Program-made: the position numbers and the translations under genes | Notes under the pieces: model-generated | Seen by the model: only the letters and a program-made list of their open reading frames with translations | Database searches by the model: none | Told to the model about the DNA's origin: nothing | From: Lachnospiraceae bacterium | GTDB taxonomy: Bacteria; Bacillota; Clostridia; Lachnospirales; Lachnospiraceae | NCBI GenBank assembly: GCA_009777715.1 | Contig: WRLH01000009.1 | Location: 30,323-94,322, forward strand | Length of the DNA: 64,000 bases | Direction: 5' to 3' | Shown here: one piece after another, positions 27,634-36,032 of the stretch | Layout of the letters: every line of letters starts with the position of its first letter | How positions within the stretch are numbered: position 1 is the first letter of the stretch

Positions 27634-29196
27634 ATGGATACAGTTATCGAAATGAAAGGAATTACCAAAGCTTTTCCGGGAATCATTGCCAATGATGATA
27701 TCTCTTTGGATTTGCGGCGCGGTGAAATCCATGCCCTGCTCGGCGAAAACGGAGCGGGAAAGTCAACGCTGATGAGCATCCTGTTTGGCCTTTATCAGCC
27801 TGACAAAGGCACAATTACCAAAAATGGCGAAACCGTAAGCATTAACGGGCCAAATGACGCAACGCGCTTTGGGATTGGCATGGTCCATCAGCATTTTAAG
27901 CTAGTCCAGAATTTTACTGTCCTTGAAAATATTGTCCTTGGAATGGAAACAACCAAACGCGGCTTTCTCCATATGGAAAAAGCGCGGGCAAGGGTAATGG
28001 AACTTTCTGAGCAATATGGGCTTTCAATCAATCCTGACGCTTTTATTTCTGACATTACTGTCGGTATGCAGCAGCGGGTAGAAATCCTGAAAATGCTTTA
28101 CCGCGAAAATGAAATCCTCATCTTTGACGAACCAACCGCGGTTTTAACCCCGCAAGAAATCGATGACCTGATGGACATTATGAAAGGATTAACCGGGGAG
28201 GGGAAATCAATTCTTTTTATCACCCACAAGCTGGCCGAAATTAAGCGGGCTGCTGACCGCTGTACTGTCCTTAGAAAGGGCTGTCATATCGGCACCGTTG
28301 ACGTTGCTTCTGCTGATGTCGAGCAGCTTTCAGAGATGATGGTTGGGCGCAAGGTAAATCTTGTTGTCGAAAAAGATAAGGCAAAACCGGGTGAAGTCGT
28401 GCTTTCGGTCAATGGGTTATGCGTTAACAGCAAAACCCATGGGAAATCTGCGGTTAATAATGTTTCATTTCATGTCCGCTCCGGCGAGATTGTTTGCATT
28501 GCCGGGATTGACGGCAACGGCCAGAGCGAGCTTGTTTATGCCTTGACTGGCGTTATCCCGCCTGACGATGGGACAATCATCCTTGACGGAAAAGATATTT
28601 CCAAAACATCAGTCCGCGGCCGCAGCAATGAGGGAATGGCGCATATTCCCGAAGACCGCCACCGTCACGGCTTGATTCTTGATTATGATTTGGCGTACAA
28701 CCTCGTTTTGCAAACATACCACACTCCGCGTTTCCAAAAAAACGGCTTTTTACGCTTTAAAGAAATATATGAATACGCTGATGAGCTAATTGGAAAATTT
28801 GATATCAGGAGCGGGCAGGGCGGAAAAACACCGACCCGGAGTATGTCAGGGGGAAATCAGCAAAAAGTTATTGTCGCAAGGGAAATTGACCGCAAACCAA
28901 AGCTTCTTGTGGCGGTCCAGCCAACCCGCGGCCTTGATGTCGGGGCGATTGAGTATATCCACAAGCAGCTTATCTTTGAGCGGGAGCTTGGGGCTGGGGT
29001 CTTGCTTGTCTCCCTTGAGCTTGATGAGGTAATGAATTTGAGCGACCGCATCCTTGTCATCTATGAGGGGCAAATTGTTGCTGATGTTGACCCAAAAGAT
29101 GTCACTTTACAAGAGCTTGGCCTTTATATGTCCGGCTCAAAGAAAAATATTGGCGCTTCTTCATTGCCGGGAAAGGAGCAAACGAATGAAAAATGA
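27634..29196 (+). CDS. Nucleoside ABC transporter ATPase, double domain
   Basis: Fused ATPase of the ribose/nucleoside importer type (YufO/NupO-like). First domain: Walker A GENGAGKST near residue 38, Walker B ILIFDEPTAVLTP. Second domain: degenerate Walker A GIDGNGQSEL and signature MSGGNQQKVIVAREI; the second Walker B reads LLVAVQPTRGLDVG. 520 residues. Overlaps the next permease gene by 11 bp. Confidence 0.93.
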   Translation: MDTVIEMKGITKAFPGIIANDDISLDLRRGEIHALLGENGAGKSTLMSILFGLYQPDKGTITKNGETVSINGPNDATRFGIGMVHQHFKLVQNFTVLENIVLGMETTKRGFLHMEKARARVMELSEQYGLSINPDAFISDITVGMQQRVEILKMLYRENEILIFDEPTAVLTPQEIDDLMDIMKGLTGEGKSILFITHKLAEIKRAADRCTVLRKGCHIGTVDVASADVEQLSEMMVGRKVNLVVEKDKAKPGEVVLSVNGLCVNSKTHGKSAVNNVSFHVRSGEIVCIAGIDGNGQSELVYALTGVIPPDDGTIILDGKDISKTSVRGRSNEGMAHIPEDRHRHGLILDYDLAYNLVLQTYHTPRFQKNGFLRFKEIYEYADELIGKFDIRSGQGGKTPTRSMSGGNQQKVIVAREIDRKPKLLVAVQPTRGLDVGAIEYIHKQLIFERELGAGVLLVSLELDEVMNLSDRILVIYEGQIVADVDPKDVTLQELGLYMSGSKKNIGASSLPGKEQTNEK

Positions 29197-30373
29197 ACGG
29201 AGCTTTCTTTCTTCCTTTAATGGGATGGGGGTGCTTTCGTCAGTAATTGCGGTGCTGATTGGCTTATTTGCTGGGCTGATTATTTTGCTTTTATCAAATC
29301 CATCCCAGGGTTTTGCCGGTTTTATCATTGTCCTGACGGGCGGATTTTCCGATCTGTTTAACCTTGGACAAGTCTTATACTATGCCACCCCCATTATCAT
29401 GACCGGGCTGTCGGTTGGTTTTGCGGGCAAAACAGGGCTTTTTAATATCGGGGCTTCCGGCCAATTTACCTTTGGAATGTATGCCGCTATTTTGGTTGCC
29501 GTCAGGCTTTCACATCTGCCGGGGCCGATCTTATGTATCGCGGCCTTATTAGCTGGCTTGGCTGCCGGGGCATTGTGGGGATTTGTCCCCGGGCTTTTGA
29601 AAGCCTTATGTAACGTCCATGAAGTCATCGCTTGTATCATGATGAATTATATTGGAATGTACCTTGTTAATTATCTCATTGTCGTAACGGAGATATACGA
29701 CCGGAATAAAAATATGACAACAAGCGTGCCAAGCCGTGTGAATCTGCCCACATTAGGGCTTGATACTTTATTTTCAGCCGCAACAACAGGCGGGGCGGTT
29801 CGTCCCTCAAGTGTCGGGAGCGGAATCTTGATTGCCGTCATTACGTGCATATTTATTTATATTATCCTGGAAAAAACCAAGTTTGGCTACGAATTGAAAT
29901 CGTGCGGTTATAACCGCGAAGCCGCCCATTATGCCGGAATTAATGAAAAAAAAGGCATCATGCTGTCGATGGCTATCGCCGGAGGGTTAGCCGGATTGGG
30001 CGGAGCAATGCTTGCGCTGGCCGGGGCTGGAAGAGGAATCAAAGTGGTTGATGTGCTTGTGCCAGAGGGATTCATGGGCATTCCGGTCGCCCTGCTTGCC
30101 TTTAATAATCCGCTTGGCATTATCTTTACCGGCTTTTTGATTGCGTATCTTTCACAAAGCGGATTTTTATTACAGCGGCTTGCGTTTGCGCCGGAAATCA
30201 TCGAAATTATTATCGCCATAATTATTTATTTTTCAGCCTTAGCCCTATTACTTCAAGGCGTGATCCAATACTTCATGCGTGGGAAAAAGCAAAAGATGAA
30301 AGTAACGGCAGAGGAATCCAACGGGGAATCCAACAGGGGGGATAAAGTCCCGGAAAGGGGTGAGAGCCAATGA
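29186..30373 (+). CDS. Nucleoside ABC transporter permease 1
   Basis: Permease of the BPD_transp_2 family with about ten helices, of the YufP/NupP type. NIGASGQFTFGMYAA and the EAA-like loop with GYNREAAHYAGINEKKGIMLSMAIAGGLAGLGGAML are characteristic. The ATG at 29186, with GGAG upstream, overlaps the end of the ATPase gene. The last residues are hydrophilic. Confidence 0.92.
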   Translation: MKNERSFLSSFNGMGVLSSVIAVLIGLFAGLIILLLSNPSQGFAGFIIVLTGGFSDLFNLGQVLYYATPIIMTGLSVGFAGKTGLFNIGASGQFTFGMYAAILVAVRLSHLPGPILCIAALLAGLAAGALWGFVPGLLKALCNVHEVIACIMMNYIGMYLVNYLIVVTEIYDRNKNMTTSVPSRVNLPTLGLDTLFSAATTGGAVRPSSVGSGILIAVITCIFIYIILEKTKFGYELKSCGYNREAAHYAGINEKKGIMLSMAIAGGLAGLGGAMLALAGAGRGIKVVDVLVPEGFMGIPVALLAFNNPLGIIFTGFLIAYLSQSGFLLQRLAFAPEIIEIIIAIIIYFSALALLLQGVIQYFMRGKKQKMKVTAEESNGESNRGDKVPERGESQ

Positions 30374-31338
30374 GTTTTGATGTCTTAGTTTTTTTAATCC
30401 AGCAAATGATGTTTTTTTCGATACCTTTACTTATCGTTGCCCTCGGCGGGATGTTTTCCGAGCGGAGCGGAGTAGTTAATATTGCGCTTGAGGGCATTAT
30501 GATAATGGGGGCATTTATTGGGGTTTTGTTTATCTTCTTTGTCCAAAACGCCAATGCAAGGTTGAACGCTCAACCTTTATTATTAGTTGCGCTATTGCTT
30601 GCTGCTTTGGCTGGGTCTTTGATTGCTTTGCCCCACGCTTATGCTTCGGTCCATATGAAAGCAAACCAAGTTATCAGCGGGACGGCAATTAATATGTTTG
30701 CCCCTGCATTCGCAATTTATGTTGCCAGAATGATCCGCACAGTCCAGCAGATCCCGTTTACGAACCAATTTTATATTGAATCAGTCCCGGTCCTTGGCGA
30801 TATTCCGGTTATCGGCCAATTTTTGTTCCAAAAAACCTATCTAACCACTTATTTGGGCTTTTTGATTCTTGCCATATCTTGGATATTACTATATAAAACG
30901 CCGTTCGGCCTTAGGCTCCGGGCTTGCGGTGAGCATCCCCAGGCGGCAGATTCGGTCGGAATTGGCGTTTTTAAAATGCGCTACATCGGGGTCATGATTT
31001 CCGGGGCCCTTGCCGGAATCGGGGGAGTCGTTTTTGTCATCCCTACATCGATAACATTTGATGCAACCGTCTCAGGCTATGGATTCCTTGCGCTTGCAGT
31101 TTTGATTTTCGGGCAATGGAAACCCGGCCGGATTTTATTTGCGGCCTTTTTCTTTGGCCTGATGAAAACAATATCGGTTGCTTATTCCAGCATTCCGTTC
31201 CTTAGCAGCTTGCAGATTTCCGGCTCGGTATACAAAATGATCCCCTTTATCGCCACGCTTGTTGTTTTGGCATTTTCTTCACGCAGGTCAATGGCTCCAA
31301 AAGCGGTCGGAATACCGTATGACAAAGGAAGCAGATAG
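30370..31338 (+). CDS. Nucleoside ABC transporter permease 2
   Basis: Second permease of the importer (YufQ/NupQ-like), 322 residues, eight to ten helices. ERSGVVNIALEGIMIMGAF near the N-terminus, and ACGEHPQAADSVGIGVFKMRYIGVMISGALAGIGG as the coupling loop. Its ATG overlaps the previous stop (ATGA). Confidence 0.92.
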   Translation: MSFDVLVFLIQQMMFFSIPLLIVALGGMFSERSGVVNIALEGIMIMGAFIGVLFIFFVQNANARLNAQPLLLVALLLAALAGSLIALPHAYASVHMKANQVISGTAINMFAPAFAIYVARMIRTVQQIPFTNQFYIESVPVLGDIPVIGQFLFQKTYLTTYLGFLILAISWILLYKTPFGLRLRACGEHPQAADSVGIGVFKMRYIGVMISGALAGIGGVVFVIPTSITFDATVSGYGFLALAVLIFGQWKPGRILFAAFFFGLMKTISVAYSSIPFLSSLQISGSVYKMIPFIATLVVLAFSSRRSMAPKAVGIPYDKGSR

Positions 31339-31342
31339 CAGC

Positions 31343-32215
31343 TTATTCCTTAATTTTCTCTGCCCTTTTATCTAGCAAGAGGTCAATTAAGAGCCCTGCG
31401 GAAACCAACGCCCCGCCGATTAAGATTTGCCTTGAGAAAGAACCGGAAATCAGCGCATCGATTAGAATGCCTGTAAATACTTGTCCGACAAACATCAGCA
31501 AGGATAAATAAAAAGCTGGCACTTTTGTGACCAGAACATTGCAAATCATGACCGTGCATAACCCGACCGGGCCGCCTAGGTAGATAAGGAGATTGGGCGA
31601 AAAAGTAATTTCTGCAAAATCCATTTCATTTTGCCCCAGAAGCAAAAGAACCGGGATTGAAAAGGCCAAGCCAACGATATAATTGTAAAGGGCGCTTATC
31701 TGGACGCTTGAAAAGTCGGCCAGCTTTGCATTCAGGGAACGCGAAATAATAACAGTAAAACCAGTCGCAAAAGCCAAAATAATCGCAAGCAAGGCAAAAT
31801 TGCTTGTCATATACGCAATTCCGGCCAGAATCAGCAAAAGGCCGACCATTTTCCGCGCCTTAAACGGATGCTTTGGCAAACCAAGCCATCCGGCCTGGTC
31901 AATCAATAATCCGGCAATGCCCTGCCCAAGCAGGCCAAGAGCCATGATTTCAGAAACGGTGATATGGGCAAAAGCATAATTCGTAAAAACAACCGTCAAA
32001 ATGCCAATCGCTCCCCCCGAATAAAAATACCATGGGACTTTTGGCAGGCTGATTTTGTCATGCCTGATTAATAAAATGGCTAAAATAACGATTAACCCGG
32101 CAACATGGATAATAATTGTTGACGTATGCAAACCATATTGCGCGGCAAGGTCACCATTAAAAAGAATCATGATGGCGATAAATACGCCCGTTAAGAGAGA
32201 CAAAAAATAATACAT
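31343..32215 (-). CDS. DMT superfamily (DUF606/YdcZ-type) transporter
   Basis: Ten-helix membrane protein made of two DUF606 repeats (each begins like GVFIAIMILFNGDLA... and contains GGPVGL / GGAIGIL). 290 residues, convergent to the nucleoside importer and ending 4 bp from it. Substrate unknown. Confidence 0.8.
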   Translation of the reverse strand: MYYFLSLLTGVFIAIMILFNGDLAAQYGLHTSTIIIHVAGLIVILAILLIRHDKISLPKVPWYFYSGGAIGILTVVFTNYAFAHITVSEIMALGLLGQGIAGLLIDQAGWLGLPKHPFKARKMVGLLLILAGIAYMTSNFALLAIILAFATGFTVIISRSLNAKLADFSSVQISALYNYIVGLAFSIPVLLLLGQNEMDFAEITFSPNLLIYLGGPVGLCTVMICNVLVTKVPAFYLSLLMFVGQVFTGILIDALISGSFSRQILIGGALVSAGLLIDLLLDKRAEKIKE

Positions 32216-32300
32216 GGAAACCTCTGAATTTTATTTTACTATTCTTACACGCATTTCATTATAGCAAATAGATCCTGCGATAACAATAGCTTATGCGCTT

Positions 32301-32380
32301 GACATCGTCATTGCGGGCTTGACATTGTCATTGCGGGCTTGGCATTGTCATTGCGGGCTTGGCATTGTCATTGCGGGCTT
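32301..32380. repeat. Four tandem 20-bp repeats
   Basis: Four copies of GACATTGTCATTGCGGGCTT, with single changes, lie head to tail without spacers and are followed by GACCCGCAATCTC. The last copy plus this end forms the GTCATTGCGGG/CCCGCAATC inverted pair seen in many dispersed palindromic repeats. It is not CRISPR. Confidence 0.85.
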
Positions 32381-32406
32381 GACCCGCAATCTCAATTTAA
32401 ATAAAT

Positions 32407-32466
32407 TTATGTAAAACATACTTGACATGGAAATTCAAGTGTGTTATTCTTATGTAAAGCATACTT
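32407..32466 (+). promoter_or_regulatory. Promoter and twin operators of the XRE/membrane protein operon
   Basis: TTGACA (32422-32427), 17-bp spacer, TATTCT (32445-32450). A 17-nt site TTATGTAAARCATACTT occurs at 32407-32423 and 32450-32466, one overlapping the -35 box and the other directly downstream of the -10 box. Each contains a TATG/CATA inverted pair. This arrangement suggests repression by the XRE protein encoded next. Confidence 0.75.
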
Positions 32467-32526
32467 TACAAACATTCATCTTCTGTAAAACGCAATTTTA
32501 AATATCAGAAAGGCATGGTTATTCGC

Positions 32527-32730
32527 ATGAAAAACAGGATTGAAGAAATCCGCAAGGAAAGAGGCTTAAAGCAGGAAGAACTTGCCGAGGCCCTTTCGGT
32601 GTCACGGCAGACAATCAGCTCGCTGGAAAATGGGCGGTATAATCCGTCAATTTCGCTGGCATTTAAGGTTTCCGCATATTTTGGTATGCAAATCGAAGAA
32701 ATATTCATTTACGAGGAGGAATCACAATGA
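32527..32730 (+). CDS. XRE family (Cro/CI-type) HTH regulator
   Basis: A 67-residue one-domain regulator: IRKERGLKQEELAEALSVSRQTISSLENGRYNPS is a canonical HTH of this class. Its stop overlaps the start of the following membrane protein gene, so the two are coupled; this pairing is frequent in Firmicutes (YozG-like regulators with a DUF membrane partner). Likely autoregulated through the twin operators upstream. Confidence 0.92.
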   Translation: MKNRIEEIRKERGLKQEELAEALSVSRQTISSLENGRYNPSISLAFKVSAYFGMQIEEIFIYEEESQ

Positions 32731-33599
32731 AGAAACAGAAAAAAATCGGCAAAATTATCTTTAATACTTTCTATTGGCTATTGTTTTTGGCAGTTGGCGC
32801 AATCTGGGGCGTAAAAGGCTGGCTTCTTAACTGGCGCGGCATTATCGGCATAATCATCCTGGTCGTATTCCTCGTGCTTTTGCTTGAGGCAATCAACAAA
32901 AAATGCTGGAAAGAGCCAGCAAAGGAAGAGGAAAAGCAAAGAAAAGAGCCGTGGCTAAAGATAATAACCCGGACAGCAATGCAAGTAACAATGGGCGGTG
33001 CGTTTTCTTTTGGATTAATCAGTATCATCTTTTGCTTAATCGATGGCAATAATGAGGGAATTGTGTTATACATTGGCTGTATTGCCGTTTCGATTGTCCT
33101 TTATATTATCCTTTTAGCCGTCCGCCCGCTCCAGGAACAACAGGTAAAAGATGAAATTGACAAAACGAAAAAGGATTTTAAGAACTATGGCAAAGATGAG
33201 CGGCTGGAAGCCATCCAGCAAAAAGCCGGATTCATTACCCTTGGGGCAACCCTAATGCTCCTGCTTTCATTTGGCGCGGTCATTGCGGAATACCCGCCAG
33301 CCAACTACAACATCATTACCGTGGGCATATTAGGTATTTTCGGGATTGCGGTTCTTTTGTTTATGGTTTTACATGGCCTTTATAATGCGGAAAAGCTTGA
33401 CGTAAATAAGAAAAATACGGCCGGTAAAAACTTAATCATTTTTATTGTCTGCTTAATTCCGCCAGCTTTACTGGCCGTTAAATGGATAATTGCCGGGCTT
33501 ACAAGCATTGGCATTGCGTTTTTTGTGGTTTTCGTCTGCAATGCTATTAATGCAGCGTTTGAATTGTGGTATGTAAAAAAATACCCGCCTTTTGCTTAA
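32727..33599 (+). CDS. Multi-helix membrane protein, partner of the XRE regulator
   Basis: 290 residues with about eight predicted helices in pairs: 11-55, then 92-140, 175-220 and 235-275. A charged segment (KDEIDKTKKDFKNYGKDERLEAIQQKAGF) lies in the middle and resembles the DUF2178/DUF3796-type proteins found beside small XRE regulators. Function unknown. Overlaps the regulator gene by 4 bp. Confidence 0.7.
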   Translation: MKKQKKIGKIIFNTFYWLLFLAVGAIWGVKGWLLNWRGIIGIIILVVFLVLLLEAINKKCWKEPAKEEEKQRKEPWLKIITRTAMQVTMGGAFSFGLISIIFCLIDGNNEGIVLYIGCIAVSIVLYIILLAVRPLQEQQVKDEIDKTKKDFKNYGKDERLEAIQQKAGFITLGATLMLLLSFGAVIAEYPPANYNIITVGILGIFGIAVLLFMVLHGLYNAEKLDVNKKNTAGKNLIIFIVCLIPPALLAVKWIIAGLTSIGIAFFVVFVCNAINAAFELWYVKKYPPFA

Positions 33600-33651
33600 A
33601 GCAGTGAATTGGAAATAATTTAAAATTTGTTTAGAATAAAGGAGATTATAT

Positions 33652-33840
33652 ATGAACAAAAATAAAACTGAAGAAACTTATCAATCATTGGGACTGTATA
33701 TTGGCATGGCTTTTGGAGCGATGTGTGGGGCGGTGACAGTTGCGCTTACAAGCTTCGGCATTATGGCTGTGCCATTAGGATTGGGCTTGGGAATGTTGCT
33801 GGGAATGACAATTGGGTCATGTATTAAAAAAACGCTGTAG
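33652..33840 (+). CDS. Small glycine-rich membrane protein
   Basis: 62 residues with two hydrophobic segments rich in Gly and Met (IGMAFGAMCGAV; GLGLGMLLGMTIG), as in glycine-zipper proteins. AAAGGAG precedes the ATG. Unknown function; cotranscribed with the M50 gene 22 bp downstream. Confidence 0.65.
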   Translation: MNKNKTEETYQSLGLYIGMAFGAMCGAVTVALTSFGIMAVPLGLGLGMLLGMTIGSCIKKTL

Positions 33841-33862
33841 ATATGTTTTCGGAGGCATAGGA

Positions 33863-34585
33863 TTGGAAAACTTTACTGACATAATTATATTTATTCTGAT
33901 TGCATTGTTAAGCTATTGGATTTCTGCGATAGTTCACGAATTAGGGCATATCGTTATTGGGTTAGCCCACGGCTGGAAATTATTTATTCTGGTAGTTGGG
34001 TTTGTCGGAATAAAAAGGAAAGATGAAAAGCTTGCATTGTATTTTGAAAAAAATCCTGTCATGTGGGGCGGCGCAGGTGGGACATTCCCAATAAAAGAAG
34101 ATAAAAATAATATAAAGATATGGTCGAAAATTTTGCTTGGCGGGCCAATAGCTTCAATAACAATGGGAATAATATTTATTGCCATTAGCGTGTTTCATTT
34201 TCATATTGTTTGGTTGTTATTAGGGGCTATGCCGATTGGAATGGGGATTGCTTGTCTACTGCCGCTTAAAACAGGCATTACCTATACCGATGGGAAAAGA
34301 TGGTTAAGGCTCCGGAATGGCGGCCAAGGTCAAGCGGAAGAAGCCGCAATATTCAAAATGACAGAAATTGGGCTATTAGGAAAAGACAAAAGCCTGCTTC
34401 AAAAAGAAGCATTTGAAGCGTTGCTAAATGCAAAGCTCCCTGCCTTACGATATTATGGGTATTATTATTTGTATCAATATTATGCCGCTAATAATGATGA
34501 CGAAAATAAAGCTAACGTTCTTGAGGTATTAAACGATATGAAAAGTAAAGTGCCTAAAATCATTGTTGCTGATTGTCCGTTATGA
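33863..34585 (+). CDS. M50-type membrane zinc metalloprotease-like protein
   Basis: A 240-residue membrane protein. The zinc motif HELGH is in AIVHELGHIVIGLAHGW within the first helical part, followed by GGPIASITMGIIF in another helix, which fits the second half of an M50 site, although the usual NPDG/NxxPxxxxDG motif was not found. The start is a TTG at 33863 with GGAGGCATAGGA in front. The C-terminal third is soluble and helical. The last 50 bp of the gene recur at 35961-36021. Confidence 0.7.
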   Translation: MENFTDIIIFILIALLSYWISAIVHELGHIVIGLAHGWKLFILVVGFVGIKRKDEKLALYFEKNPVMWGGAGGTFPIKEDKNNIKIWSKILLGGPIASITMGIIFIAISVFHFHIVWLLLGAMPIGMGIACLLPLKTGITYTDGKRWLRLRNGGQGQAEEAAIFKMTEIGLLGKDKSLLQKEAFEALLNAKLPALRYYGYYYLYQYYAANNDDENKANVLEVLNDMKSKVPKIIVADCPL

Positions 34586-34596
34586 CGCACCGGGAA
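34536..34596. repeat. 61-bp border repeat, copy 1 (end of M50 gene)
   Basis: ATATGAAAAGTAAAGTGCC to GACGCACCGGGAA, containing the last 50 bp of the M50 gene and 11 bp beyond. Copy 2 at 35961-36021 differs at one base. Together with the tRNA-Ser repeats they frame two cargo cassettes. Confidence 0.9.
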
Positions 34597-34608
34597 AAAA
34601 TGCCTTAT

Positions 34609-35640
34609 TTATTTGCTTTTATTTCGTCTTTTGGGACGATTACGCAATGCCATTATCGTGGTTCCAATTATTATCACGATAAGCCCAATTATTGCCCCAT
34701 GCCTAGTAACAAAATCTAAAATAGATTGAGTTGATATAATTGAAATAATTAAACCGCTTAAGATTAATAACGCGCTAATTGCTTTTATAAGAGTCCAACT
34801 ATATAATTGAGGTATTTCTTCGCTAACCACGCTACGAATCAAATTATTTAGCGTTCCGTCATTTAATGCTTCCTTGATTGAATTGTTTATTGTATTGCCA
34901 ATATTTCCTATCTCGCCTTCAAAAGAATCCATAGTTTTTTTAATTTCCCTGTATTCCTGCGATACAAGCTTTGACTGGTTGTCAATTTCTGTTAGCTTCA
35001 TTGCTACTGCTTGCCAAGGATAGCCGGCTTTCATTAAGCGTTCTAACGACTCTTCCGGCCCATCATCCAAGTAAGGTTCTTCCCATTCGCTTTCGCGCAT
35101 TCCTACTGGCGCCCCTTTACGGCTTGACCTGACATAGCCTTTTTGACCTTGATAATAACCTGAATAAAAAGCTTGGGGAATTTCATCGTCATCGAGTTTG
35201 AAAATTGTGAGTCTAAATAATGCTTCGCCATATACATACTTGCATTCTTGACTGCTTGTATTAGTAAGAGTCCAGCTTAATGAACCACAGAATCCGGCAT
35301 CAACTTGAGTTGAACTGACTACAACACCTTCTCTTGATAAATCGGTTGTGGGAGCAAGAAAGCCATGAAATGCTTTGCCAGGAAACAAATTATTTATAGT
35401 TTCTTTTGAAAAATCAATCTCTTCAATTGATGAAACCCCGATTGAATGACCCGGAGGAAGAATAATTCCTTTCTTTTTTCTATCTTCACCTAATTCGAAC
35501 TCTCTTCCAGTACTAAGATATTCGCCTTTGCTTCCCAATCGAATTATATATGAATTAGGCCGGATATTTTCTTTATTGCCATTCTTTATTACGCTGCCTA
35601 ACAATTTCTCAAAATCAGAATCTCTTAGTATAGTCGCCAT
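34609..35640 (-). CDS. Membrane-anchored protein with degenerate dCTP-deaminase/dUTPase-like domain
   Basis: The N-terminal ~190 residues match the trimeric dCTP deaminase fold: PNSYIIRLG, a FHGFLAPTTDLSREG segment, then VDAGFCGSLSWTLTN. In true deaminases the last motif is DPGFxGxxTLE; here the catalytic Glu is Thr, so activity is doubtful. A coiled helical segment (210-280) and two C-terminal helices (about 290-335) follow, then a basic tail (RNRPKRRNKSK). The start at 35640 has AAGGAGAGAT upstream. It is the only gene of cassette 1. Confidence 0.7.
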   Translation of the reverse strand: MATILRDSDFEKLLGSVIKNGNKENIRPNSYIIRLGSKGEYLSTGREFELGEDRKKKGIILPPGHSIGVSSIEEIDFSKETINNLFPGKAFHGFLAPTTDLSREGVVVSSTQVDAGFCGSLSWTLTNTSSQECKYVYGEALFRLTIFKLDDDEIPQAFYSGYYQGQKGYVRSSRKGAPVGMRESEWEEPYLDDGPEESLERLMKAGYPWQAVAMKLTEIDNQSKLVSQEYREIKKTMDSFEGEIGNIGNTINNSIKEALNDGTLNNLIRSVVSEEIPQLYSWTLIKAISALLILSGLIISIISTQSILDFVTRHGAIIGLIVIIIGTTIMALRNRPKRRNKSK

Positions 35641-35830
35641 ATCTCTCCTTAAAATGTTCTTCAAGTAATAAGCTTCAATAAATTATACCCAAAGATAGAC
35701 CTGAACACAAGAGCCTTTATAACGAAACTTAAAATATCTATAATTCACATAATATTTATAAGCAATCTCGCCATAATTTTATTATACTTCTTTTGGTGTG
35801 TCATAAAAAGGACTTTCATGCGTTTGCATT

Positions 35831-35962
35831 AAAACGGAGTCTAAGGGATTTGAACCCTTGCGCCGGCGAACCGACCTACCGAATTTCGAATCCGGACCAT
35901 TCAGCCTCTTGGGTAAGACTCCTTACGGCCAATATTTTCTTCCGTAAGTCAGATTATATTAT
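35831..35962. repeat. tRNA-Ser block repeat, copy 1
   Basis: About 130 bp that comprise tRNA-Ser and its upstream leader (CTTACGGAAG...), nearly identical to 39329-39459. It differs by two tRNA substitutions and one T insertion. It passes directly into copy 2 of the 61-bp repeat. Confidence 0.9.
35835..35922 (-). tRNA. tRNA-Ser(CGA), copy 1, probably decaying
   Basis: 88-nt class II tRNA with anticodon loop TTCGAAA (anticodon CGA, codon UCG), long variable arm, TTCAAATC T loop and no encoded CCA. Compared with copy 2, the D stem has one mismatch (TGGT against ACCC) and the anticodon stem a G-U pair in place of G-C, so this copy may be poorly functional. Confidence 0.88.
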
Positions 35963-36021
35963 ATGAAAAATAAAGTGCCTAAAATCATTGTTGCTGATTG
36001 TCCGTTATGACGCACCGGGAA
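35961..36021. repeat. 61-bp border repeat, copy 2
   Basis: 60 of 61 bases match 34536-34596. It is out of context: it is a fragment of the M50 gene end, joined to the leader of tRNA-Ser copy 1, and starts cassette 2. Confidence 0.9.
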
Positions 36022-36032
36022 TATCCTTTTAA

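Noticed and set aside
32301..32380. Possible CRISPR array
   Set aside because: The 20-bp units are head to tail with no spacers, and no cas genes are near.
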